Below, piece by piece: positions 1-11,300 of a stretch of 64,000 nt of DNA (the first letter of the stretch is position 1; every line of letters begins with the position of its first letter). A model generated the notes under the pieces. The model worked only from the letters and a program-made list of their open reading frames with translations. It was not told the DNA's origin and made no database searches. A program made the translations under genes and the position numbers. The DNA comes from Haematococcus lacustris. Taxonomy: Eukaryota > Chlorophyta > Chlorophyceae > Chlamydomonadales > Haematococcaceae. The stretch covers positions 4,549,803 through 4,613,802 of the forward strand of contig JASKMD010000018.1 of the NCBI GenBank assembly GCA_030144725.1, in the 5' to 3' direction.

Positions 1-39
1 TGACTCTGAGCCGGAGTCACAGTTTGACTCGGAGTCGGA

Positions 40-371
40 CACTCCTAGAACTTAGTCCCTGCATTTGTCCCTGCATTTTGACCGACCTTGTTTGATCGGG
101 CTGCAACTTTGATAGAAGGTAGTTTGCAGAAAATAAAACACACTTTTCGAGAATAAAACACACTTTTGAAAAAATTAAAGGCGGCTGCGCTGTGGCCTGT
201 AGCGTGAATGCATGAATGAGTGCAGCGATAGGTTGCGGGCCACAGCGCAATAGCATTTGATTTTTCCGAAATATATTTCTTGAAATATGTGTTATATTTT
301 TAAAATTTCAGCCCGATCGGACAAGGTCGGTCAAATGCAGGGACAAATGCAGGGACTAAGTTCTAGGAGTG
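40..371. mobile_element. MITE with about 65 bp terminal inverted repeats
   Basis: The left end, starting CACTCCTAGAACTTAG, is repeated inverted at the right end (about 309-371), with only small differences over roughly 65 bp. A second nested inverted repeat lies inside: CTGCGCTGTGGCC near 185 and GGCCACAGCGC near 238. The interior is AT-rich and non-coding. The size, the TIRs and the lack of an ORF fit a non-autonomous DNA transposon. The flanks on both sides are built from GAGCC/GAGTC-like repeats, so I could not fix a clean target-site duplication. The superfamily is unassigned. Confidence 0.8.
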
Positions 372-500
372 GAGCCAGAGCCTGAGCCAGTCACGCAGCC
401 CACCCCGAGGCCCTGGGCCTGCACACCACGTTGCAACGCCCGTCTACAGGCGTTGCATGTTGTCATCTCATTAGCTCCTATTTCACGTAACATGTCACAT

Positions 501-1396
501 GGGGCGGGGCGGGGCGGGGCGGGGCGGGGCGGGGCGGGGCGGGGCGGGGCGGGGCGGGGCGGGGCGGGGCGGGGCGGGGCGGGGCGGGGCGGGGCGGGGC
601 GGGGCGGGGCGGGGCGGGGCGGGGCGGGGCGGGGCGGGGCGGGGCGGGGCGGGGCGGGGCGGGGCGGGGCGGGGCGGGGCGGGGCGGGGCGGGGCGGGGC
701 GGGGCGGGGCGGGGCGGGGCGGGGCGGGGCGGGGCGGGGCGGGGCGGGGCGGGGCGGGGCGGGGCGGGGCGGGGCGGGGCGGGGCGGGGCGGGGCGGGGC
801 GGGGCGGGGCGGGGCGGGGCGGGGCGGGGCGGGGCGGGGCGGGGCGGGGCGGGGCGGGGCGGGGCGGGGCGGGGCGGGGCGGGGCGGGGCGGGGCGGGGC
901 GGGGCGGGGCGGGGCGGGGCGGGGCGGGGCGGGGCGGGGCGGGGCGGGGCGGGGCGGGGCGGGGCGGGGCGGGGCGGGGCGGGGCGGGGCGGGGCGGGGC
1001 GGGGCGGGGCGGGGCGGGGCGGGGCGGGGCGGGGCGGGGCGGGGCGGGGCGGGGCGGGGCGGGGCGGGGCGGGGCGGGGCGGGGCGGGGCGGGGCGGGGC
1101 GGGGCGGGGCGGGGCGGGGCGGGGCGGGGGCGGGGCGGGGCGGGGCGGGGGCGGGGCGGGGCGGGGCGGGGCGGGGCGGGGCGGGGCGGGGCGGGGCGGG
1201 GCGGGGCGGGGCGGGGCGGGGCGGGGCGGGGGCGGGGCGGGGCGGGGCGGGGCGGGGCGGGGCGGGGCGGGGCGGGGCGGGGCGGGGCGGGGCGGGGCGG
1301 GGCGGGGCGGGGCGGGGCGGGGCGGGGCGGGGCGGGGCGGGGCGGGGCGGGGCGGGGCGGGGCGGGGCGGGGCGGGGCGGGGCGGGGCGGGGCGGG
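501..1396. repeat. (GGGGC)n pentanucleotide array, about 179 units
   Basis: Nearly perfect tandem GGGGC units fill about 900 bp, broken only by a few GGGGGC units near 1,128, 1,150 and 1,230. A short (GGT)n tract follows (about 1,397-1,417). The long Gly/Ala/Arg and Pro/Ala/Arg reading frames on both strands come from this repeat and I do not treat them as genes. The G-rich + strand could form G-quadruplexes. It lies about 1 kb upstream of the MSH4 start codon. Confidence 0.97.
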
Positions 1397-1418
1397 CGGT
1401 GGTGGTGGTGGTGGTGGC

Positions 1419-2366
1419 GGCCAGATCCTGCAACAATTGTCAAGCATGGTGTTGTTGAGTACTAGTATGCACGAGGTCAATTACGTTCTGATAACATATG
1501 CTTTCCCTACATTGACAGTGGCACCAAGGGCGGGTCATTCTGCTCTATGCAATGTGTTCTTAACAAGCAACATAGCAAGCTTCGTGCACATGTACATGTC
1601 AGTCACTGAGAGGTGCGATGCTGATTTTGTACTATCTCAGACCATGCCCTCACAGATGTAAGACTATGAGCGCGCCTACATTAAGGAAACAGTGTCGGGT
1701 TAGTTGAGCGGCGAGGAATTAGGATTGCCGGCTGTACTTGCCCTTAAAGCGTTAGGAGGCCACCACGCCATTGCGAAGCACTCCCATAGCTAACTTGCGC
1801 TGCGCGATGTCTTGAGAGCGACCGGCTGATTGGTGGCCGCACTTTTTTCGTTTACGGGGTTCCTGGCATAACGGGCGTATAGCAGACTAAACTTTCATCG
1901 CATGCCGCGCGGTGTTACGCCAATCGCACACTTCCCGGCGCCGGAATGTCCCGGAAAGCCGGAAAGAGTGTAAAAGGTTTATCAGAGTTGGGAGGGTCTG
2001 GCAGAAGTAAGTGTGCTTGTCCTGATGCGCTGCAAGTGCAGACAGGACCCTTACCCTCTGCTGGTGAAACAGCTAGATCCGCCATACCTGAGGCAATCCA
2101 CCTTGTGCAGGCACCATTCCCCACCTTTCGCTGGCATTGCCCAAGTGCTGCTCGCAGCTTGGCAGTGCAGGCGGCTGGCTAGACCACTGCATGAAACTAG
2201 CAGCAACATAGATATCTTACCCAGTGAAGATGACAGTGTGCAGAACTAATCAGCGCCACGCCTGGTGCACAGCAGGGCCATGTGCATGGCGGAAAATATC
2301 TGTAGCCACTCCTAGGAAAGGCCCGTATCCTGCGCTCATGACCGATTGTCACACGGGCATCCTGCG
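1419..2366. other. No gene seen; upstream region of MSH4
   Basis: No conserved protein, RNA gene or transposon end is recognisable here. Short ORFs are present but none resembles a known family. The segment lies directly 5' of the MSH4 start and may contain its promoter and 5' untranslated region. I see no convincing TATA box. Confidence 0.4.
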
Positions 2367-5300
2367 ATGGACGCATGGCTTGACCCACATTCGAATGATG
2401 GCCCGCCAACCCGCGGTCAGGATGCGACCTCGGACGCCGTCCCAAGCGGTAGCATTTGCTGCATCGTGGACAATCGCGCCCGTGAAGTGGGCTTCGCGGT
2501 GTTTGAGCCCGCCAGCCTACGCTTGCAGCTGGTGCAGTATATTGAGACCGGCCGCTCCATTGCTGCGACCACTGGGCTGCTGCTTGAGATACACAACGTG
2601 CGAGACGCAGTATTGATGATGCCAGCGGACCAGCGCCAAGGGGGCCTGTCCACAGTCAGCCCCATGGTAGTGGCTACCTCCAGGCTCAGTGGCCAGCAGC
2701 ACTTCCTGCCCAGGCGGGCGTTCGATGATACCAAAGCCCTGCATGCCTTGCAACAGTACGCCACAACAGACTCCTGGTCCAAGGTGGCCCATGCCACAGC
2801 AGCAGGCAGCACTACAGCTGGCATGTACTTGGCTTATGCTGCAGCCGGTGCCCTCCTGGAGCACTTGCAAGCCAGCAAGCACATATTGATGGAGGGTTCG
2901 CTGCATGTGGAGCTGACAGGCACCACTGCACATTTGGTGCTAGATGCAGGTGATGCCAGGGTTTCCTCCACTGCCACCACCACCACCATCACCACCAACA
3001 CCACCACCGCCACCACCACCACCAAAGCACCAGCATTCCACACTTGCATCTCGCTGCCTTTGGGCATAGAGTTGCAAGGATCTGAGCATGTTGGGGCAGG
3101 TTGATCACCATGTCAAGGGCAGGTTTGACAGACATGCTGGCGCTGAGTTGCCCAACTTTTGCTAGCTGGCTGCAATGCAGGCAGTGTGGAGTCCCTGGAA
3201 ATCCTGCCACAGACCTCGCTTGGCAGCACACCGTTGCCGCCCCTTGCAAAGCAGGCCACATACAGCCAGGTCAGCACAGGCACCGTGCCGTCGAGCGGCC
3301 GCGGCCGAGCTCCGCGATATCGCGGCGAGGCGGCACGCACAAGGGACGAGTCCGGCGATGCGGGGCGCGGCAGCGGGCGTGTAGCGGATGCAAGCGGCAG
3401 CACCAACCACCGCGCGCACCTGGGGCACCGCAGCCTGTTGCAGCACCTCAACCGCACGCGCACACCTGCCGGAGCTCGCTTACTGCGCGCAAGCCTACTA
3501 CAGCCGCTGGTCGACGGACAGGCGCTGGCGATGCGTTATGACGCAGTCGAGGAGCTAATGAATCAGCATAGCATGGCTCGAGATGTCGCGCAGGTGCGGT
3601 GCTGTGTGCTCTATCATACTAGCTTGCCTTGTAGCCGCCTTTTGCGATCCAAGCCCGCCCCTATCTGTGGAGACCACCTGCTTGAGGTTCTCACTATGAT
3701 GCCTGAGGACACACCGCACCCCTTAAGCCTACCCTTCAGCCCTCACACCCCTGAACACCATCCTTGTGCACAAACATGCACTTCTTGCCATTGCTCCATT
3801 GACACCGCACCCGCACCCGCACCTGCACGGGTGTGGATGGCCATGTGACATTGCTGCCCCTGCCCCTGCCCCTGCCCCTGCCCCTGCCCCTGCCCCTGCC
3901 CCTGCCCCTGCCCCTGCCCCTGCCCCTGCCCCTGCCCCTGCCCCTGCCCCTGCCCCTGCCCCTGCCCCTGCCCCTGCCCCTGCCCCTGCCCCTGCCCCTG
4001 CCCCTGCCCCTGCCCCTGCCCCTGCCCCTGCCCCTGCCCCTGCCCCTGCCCCTGCCCCTGCCCCTGCCCCTGCCCCTGCCCCTGCCCCTGCCCCTGCCCC
4101 TGCCCCTGCCCCTGCCCCTGCCCCTGCCCCTGCCCCTGCCCCTGCCCCTGCCCCTGCCCCTGCCCCTGCCCCTGCCCCTGCCCCTGCCCCTGCCCCTGCC
4201 CCTGCCCCTGCCCCTGCCCCTGCCCCTGCCCCTGCCCCTGCCCCTGCCATCAGAGCCGCCTGATGTGAAATGTTCTCAACATTTGAGTCATCCATGATAT
4301 TCATTGCTGTTTGTGAGCAGGTGCTGAGCCTCCTGCCCAAGCAGCTGGACAGCATGTGCGTGAACCTGGCCCTGAGGCCCACCGGCAGTCGCGCCGCTGC
4401 AGCCACCCATGGTCAGGACATCGAAGGCCCACTGGCCCCAGGCCTGAGCCAAGGTCACACTCAAGCCGGCTGGGGTAACACCCAGGGCAGCCAGGGATTG
4501 CTGTCGCAAGGAATGGCCAGTGGCAGAGGAGCAGCATCCCAGGCAACGGCTAGCGCTGGCGCCAAGCAGCAGGACCCTAGTGAGTGCTAGCCAGCGCATT
4601 GGCGCGGGGAGCGAGCTGGTGGGCTGGTGGGGTGGATTTCGGTGGTGAGGGTGAAGCACATCATGATGCATAGGGGAGGGGGCAGGGTTTGGGCAGGCAA
4701 GCCAAGGCTGGGGAGAAGGACAGCTGAGCGGACACCTTCCCTGCCGAGCAGCTTGCCAAGCTGCACTTCACCGATACCTGCTCCTGTGCCACCTGCTGCC
4801 CTGGGCTCTGCCACCTGCTCCAGTTGTGCCCGTCTCATACCTAGAGTGCTGAGGCTGCTCCTGTTGTGGGCTGCTGCTGCTGCTGCTCTCCTTATGCAGG
4901 CAGCCGCATCGCCGCCACCGTGAGCGCAGTGCTGCTGCTGCGGTCCGTGCTGCAGCTGTTGCCCAAGATGGGCGACGCCCTGGCTCATGCCCAGAGCACG
5001 CTGCTTCAGGCCATTTGCAACGCGTGCAGGGAGGCAGCAGTGCAGGAGATGCTGGGCAGAGTGGAGGAGGTGAGTTCATATCAAATTGTTTTGGGACCGT
5101 ACATAGCTTTTGTTCGCACTGACTTCCCTACCATTACAAGAACACATCTGAACGCATTCAATAAACCCATCCTGCTTTGTATGGCTTGTTGTGTCTTTGT
5201 ACTGGTAGGGCATAATGCAGGGCCCTACATTGCAGCCTGCGTGTTGGTCTAAATCATGGCTAAGGGTCATGTGGGATGAGCATGTTTGCTGCCCGCTGTA

Positions 5301-8300
5301 CAAAGTACCCTTGCCTTAAGGCTAATGCCATTTGTCATCATCATCGTCAACACATGGTTTTCGCCTGTTGACGTTGCTGCAACACACACCCAATGTCAAT
5401 GCCAAAGTCAGTGCCCTGGTACAGCTTAGCTTGGCAGTATGGCCGTGGTGCTGCAATGAGAGCCACAATGGCCAAAGCATTCATGAACCCTACTCATTGG
5501 AGGACGGCAGCCATAGCCCACAGACTGGGCTTTGGGCAGGCCTGTGTGCTGACCCACGCCAGCTTGTGGCGCTGCCAATAGCATTGCCAATAGCATTGCC
5601 AATAGACAGCGACGTGATCGGGTCCTGCTCCTCATTTGCTGGCTCAGCAATTCTCAGCATGTTCATGCTGCAGGTAGTAGATGCCGAGGCGGTACCCAGC
5701 TCCTCCCCCTTCATCAACCGCATCCAGCAGGCAAGTGCTAGCAATGCCTCCTGGCCAGGCATGATGGGTGGTTGAGTGGTTTGTCAAGGCGAGCTGGGGA
5801 GGCCATAATGGGCTGACCAAGCTGACCTGCATGCGACAGACCTGGCATGCTTTGCAGTAGCCTGGTAGCCTAGCTCAGCCGTGATGCAAGCGACGTGGAG
5901 ATCTGGCTGATCTGGCTGATATAGCTAATCTGGCTTATCTGGCTGATCTGGCTGACTGAGCTGATCTGGCTGATCTGGCTGATCTGGCAGTGGGAGGAAG
6001 CCCCACACACGGTGAAGCAGGGGTAGCTCTTGCCACCCTGAACCGGCCAGTAATAGACTACCTGGCCCTCTACTTGTGTTCGTCATCATCATAATCATCA
6101 TCATCATTACATGCCCATCGCCTGTCGGCGTTGCTGCAACACAACGTTGTATGTGTGTGTTTGTTTTGGTTCCTGTTTAGGCTAATCACTGCGCGACTGC
6201 CCATGATCAAGGTGCTTTGCCTTTGATTCAACAAACTTTTGAGTTTTTGAGTCAACAGCTAGTCAGCCCCCTTGTTCTTCACCAGGGCCTCCATTTGAGC
6301 CGGACCAGTAGTGGCCACTAGCAGCCACTGGCGGGAATACTAGGGGCCACAGGTGGCCTGACTCAGATGGTGTTGATGGGCTGTGTGGAGTATACCCAAT
6401 GCACATGGACATGGTGCATGAGTGCCGACCACCTACACTATAGCCTTACCCCTGAGGGCTTTTGTGTGGAGTTGGCATGATAAACATGCGCTGATTGTAA
6501 GCTGATGACAGTTCAACAAAAGGGGGCACACTACTGTGCCGCAACAGCTTGCTGCTGCTGGGCCTTAAGAGGCTTGTCTCGCAGCCGCTTGTACCCCAGG
6601 CCAGCGTATCCCTTGCCAGTAGCACAGCTCCAGCGGGCGCCACCTGCTCTCCCCAGTGCGCTGCATGTTCAGTGCTGCATTGCAGTCCCTGTCCAGCCAC
6701 CTGCCTGGCTGTGGCGCTGGCTTGGCTTTGGCAGCCTTGCCCTTGCCCTTGCCTTTGCCCTCAGTGGGCTGGGTGGGCTCAGCTGCCTGCTTAGCCTTGG
6801 TGCGCTTGCTGCGCTTGGCTGGAGGGGGAGTGCTGGGCCCTGGCTCTGAGGCTGCTGCCGGTGTGGCTTCCTGGCTGCTGCATGGGGCCTGTGGGGGCTT
6901 GCGGGGGCCACTACCGGGCACCACATCAGGCCCTGCACAGGCTAGTCACGCTGCTGGCTCCAGGCTGGGCGCGATAGGCGGAGGTGGGAGTGTACCTCAG
7001 CCCGCAGCTGGAGGTGCGCCAGTAGCTTGTGCTTTGTTTCGTTGCAACCGCGCAGCACAGCGACACCCGAGACCTTGATTACCTGCAGGCAATCGCAATC
7101 AGCACTTCGACAGGCCACTCTTACAGGCCACTTTGACAGGCCAAGACACAAGGCGTGGACACACAAGGCGGGGGCGGCCTTTTACCTGGCGTCTCTTCGT
7201 TTCCCAGCCATTCCTGCGATCCTGTCGTTGTTTTCCTTGACGCGAGCAAGACGCTGCTATGGAACCAACAGGAGCGACGGGTAATTACACATCGCGTACC
7301 TCACGGAGCTCACAGTCGACTAGGGACACGCACCTTTCAGTTTCTTTGCCGGGCCCTTCTTTTGCTTGTCGGTGCTCTTCCGCCTCTTCTTAACCATCGC
7401 GCGATGTGCGTCGAAACGGGCGGTGGCCATTTCAGGCAACTTGAGTTTTCCGAGAGGTTCATGGTGGGATGATCATCCCACCATGACCACAACATCTAGT
7501 CAGCCCACCACTACACAACTGCTAATGCTTGCATGTGACATCAACATGCAGTTACCACCTCCCACGCCATGCGACTGCTACAGTCCATCCTCTGCATCTC
7601 TTGCCCCATGCATCAGCATGTGTGGCAGCAGGTGCCACCCCCTTGTAAAGAGTAAAGAATGATTGCAACACACAGCTTCTCAGCAGCTCACCAGGAAGCA
7701 TGCCGGCTCGCATTCCAGAAAGCAAGCTCAGCAGGAAGCGTGCCAAGCAGCATGCCGGGAGGCATGCCAGGATGCAGGATGCAGCAAATGCAACTGAGCA
7801 ACTGACTGCATGGGTACATGCATGTTGTGGAAGGTCACAGATGCCCATGTGATGTCTTGTGTGGTGTCTCAGCCAAACAAGCCAAGAGAGGCTGCCTTGT
7901 TGGTGACCCATACGCTTGGCCTGAGGTAGCGTGGACACCAACTGTGTGGTGTGGCAGCCGCCTCAGGGGGCTGTGTTGTAGGGAGCCTCGCAGCCATAGG
8001 GAGGAGGCCCCGCAGGGTTTGGGGTTGTAAGGACTTGCTGTGGATCATGTGTCTAAATGTGTGTTGTGGGTAGATCAGGGTGGGCAGCCCTGCTGTGCAG
8101 TGCTGTGCTGTGCTGTGCAGTGCTTCGCGGTGCGCAAGGGGGCTGACCCATTTCTGGAGGTGGCCCGTGCGGCCTTCACCAAGATCACTGACAAGGTGAG
8201 GCATGTCTGCCTGACTCGAGAAGCATGGCGTGCCTGCATTGAGCGAGTATGAGACACGACACATCCAGTCTGCGAGTATGAGTATGTGTGTTGCAGCAAA

Positions 8301-11300
8301 GCCGACAGGCAAATGCCATGTGATAGTGATGATGGTGGCAAGGGAGCAGTGCCTGAACCATTGCTGCCTGGCTGCTGCAAGGCATACAGGGAGCAGGTAC
8401 CCCGGTATCAGGGGTGGGAGGGGAGGGGTGACATCACAGCCGTCAGACAGCTTCATCCCTTACGGATGTTTACTTGGTGGGAAGAGGATGGGCTTGCAGC
8501 ATTTGCAGCTGGTGTGCGTGCGAGCACCATCACTCATTTGATGATTTGGGCATCACACTTTATCATGTGGAGCGTGGTTGCATTCAGCTGCTCACGACAA
8601 CATGGGAGAACGGGTGAGCCTCAGGTGTCAAGCCCAAGGCGTGGCCCTTGTAGGGAAGGGGCGACTTATCAGCGTCATTTTTGACCTTCTTGCACCGTAG
8701 CGAAGACCTTAACTGCATATCCCGTCCATGTAGGCATCAACAATGGGTTGCAAACGAGGTTGCACCGTCCAGCACTGCATGCACCAAGCTGGACCTGACC
8801 ATGTCAACATCAGCACACATAGTTCGGCAGCACAGGTTCAAGTTTTGTACGGTCCATGTCGGCATGTACGTACATGGCGGCATGTGCTGCGTGACCAACA
8901 TATCCACGAGCCATATCAGCGCGTGACTGCATTGTCTGCGCTTCGACTGGTCTTACAATGACCGACACGGACATTGACACTACGTCTACACCCATCTTCA
9001 AGCCAGCTCCTTCGAAGGGAACTCCTGCAGCCAGTAATGTGCAGCCGCGCAGCCAAGAGGAGCTAGGCGCACAATCGCCGGGCGTGGTGCGAGCTGGCTT
9101 TGATTTCTGTGATCTACCCTTCGACATTACGTCTGCAATCTGGCGTCGTTTGAGCGCGCACAGTCGGCGCCAGCTGCTATTGTGCAGCAAGGGTGTGGTT
9201 ATGGCAATGCTGCGAGAGGCACCCGCCATCCGGCTAGAGCTTCGGCCGCCGACGTGGACCCGACGCGGCTTGCCGCAGTTTCTGGTGCAAGCCCTATCCA
9301 CACGCACTAGGCGACTACTAATTGCAATAACAATGCGGCTGCCGCCCGGCGCGAAGGGCATCACGGTCGCGGGCCTGGTGGCTTCCAGCCTGAGCTGCCT
9401 CCGCCCCTGCCACGCAGCTCAGCAAGTGAGCTTCACCTTCCTTCTAAACAACATGGGCAGCGCCAGTCAGCGGTCGGAGTGGACGCCTGATTGCACCACT
9501 GCCACCACTGCCAAGTTTCCATGCCTGACCGGCCTGACGCTCCGGTGGTGCAGCCTGGGCTCAGGGACGCTGCATCACCTCCTCTCCCACCGCCCACTGT
9601 GCTCACAGCTGCAGCAGCTGGATCTCTCTGAGACACCACCGGCAAACAGTCCCGCAGGCCAGGGAATGAAGTCATGGCTCCAGGGCCGCAGGAATTTTGG
9701 AAGCTGCAACCTCAGCCAGCTCAGCCTGCAGCTCAGCGGCAGCCCGGCAGCCCTGCCCTCCCTGCTGCCCCTCGCCTCCCACCTCACCCGTCTCACCCTC
9801 ACACACAATGGCCTGCCTTGCGGGCTGCCCACCTTCCTGCCAATCATTGCACCACTGACCCGCCTGGTGTGCCTGGAGCTAAGGCTGGGGCATGTGAAAG
9901 CTGATTGCAGTGGCCTGGAGCGCTTTGTTCCATGCCTGCCCCGCTGCCTGCACAGCCTGCTGCTGCCAGGGGTCAGGGTGTCCGGGCTGCAGCAGCTGGA
10001 CGCCCTGCTGGCCACCACCCAGCTCACACGCCTCCACCTGCACAGCATCAGCTGGCCAGCTGATTCAGGGCCAGGGGGCAGCCTGCTGGAAAGCCGGGCT
10101 GACTCAGCCTGCAGCTGGCAGCAGCTGCAGCTAGATGACTGGGAGGGCAAACGGCACTGGGCCATGCTCGATGACTGGGAGGGCAAACATCCCTGGGCCA
10201 TGCTGGCCCGCCTGCCCCTGCACTCCCTCACCCAGCCCTTCCACATCCCTTTCCTGCCGCTGCACACCTGCCCCTGCCCCAACCTCCTGGCTGCGGTGGT
10301 GGCCAACCTGAGCAGGTGCAGGCCAGGGTTGCTAGAGGTGGAGGTAGCCAGCATCAGGGGCTGCTGGGCGGGTGTGGATCTCGATGAGGACCCAGCAGCA
10401 GCAGCAGCAGCAGCCCTAGGCAGCGACCCTGACTCAGCCCCTCCCCACTCTTCTATACCTCCTCACCGCCCAGTTGCGCGCCAAAGTCCTCCCCGTCCCA
10501 CTCTCACTGTGAGCCAAGTGCTGATCCTCATAGCTCCGTTGCGACACCGGATCAAAGGTGTCGAGCTGCCCTTTCAGCAGGTGTCAGTCCCACGCCTGGC
10601 AGCCCTGGCCGTAGCCCTCCCCGCCGCCACCCGCCTGCGCTGCACCGGATATGGCCCCGACTACTCTGGTCAGCCAGGCTTTGACTGGAGCCTGCTGCCC
10701 TCCCTCCTCCCCTCCCTGACCCATGTGGAGGTGCAGAGGGTGCGGCTGCAGGCTGAGTTGGTTGAGGCACTGCAGCGGCTGGATCAGGATCCCAGAGCCA
10801 TGGGGCTGGCCTTGCGCATCAACTGGCTGAACACCAGCAGCGCGCCGCCAGACGCATTGCAGAAGATGATGGGCTTGGTGTCAGGGGCAGGGGGCCTCAG
10901 CCTTGACGTGCTTGGGTCAGGTCCTGGCTGGCCCTGACACTGGCACTGCAGCAGGACCGGGTGCTGGATGTGACCTGTGGGGGTGGAGGGAGGGTGGGCA
11001 GCTGGTCAGCCCGAGTATGTTCAGATTCAGGCAGCATACGCTGGCTGCCCCACCATGCTGTCCAGTGGTCCCCATGCCAAGGGGGCGGTCATGGTGTGGG
11101 GTGAAGTGGGTGGGCCTCAGGGTGGATAGGAGTGGGCAAGTTGGGTGGGTGGGTGGGGTGGAGTGTGCAGATTGATTGGTCGGTTGGGTGGTTGGTTGGT
11201 TGGGTGGCATTGAGTGGGGTGGAGTGGGTGGGGTTGGGTGGGGATGGTGGCCGCTGTCCCAGTACTGCTAGGGAGATACTAATGTGCTGATACACAGCCT

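Noticed and set aside
501..1396. CRISPR array or other spaced repeats in the tandem arrays
   Set aside because: The repeats are directly adjacent with no unique spacers, and the gene structure is eukaryotic.
356..1661. Long Gly/Ala/Arg and Pro/Ala/Arg ORFs on both strands
   Set aside because: They are translations of the (GGGGC)n array; all frames are open simply because the unit contains no stop.
3729..4406. Gly/Ala, Pro/Ala and Leu/Pro ORFs around 3.8-4.3 kb and 13.0-13.9 kb
   Set aside because: They are satellite frames inside MSH4 introns. Only the short 13,858-13,978 part of the second is an exon.
6070..6110. GAT/ATC-rich stretch at 5,895-6,110 as a regulatory array
   Set aside because: CTGATCTGG units repeat irregularly and look like simple sequence in an intron; nothing supports a binding-site role.
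6270..7489. Bacterial IS605/TnpB contamination
   Set aside because: The copies have introns, eukaryotic-style target duplications and lie in introns of nuclear genes on both strands.
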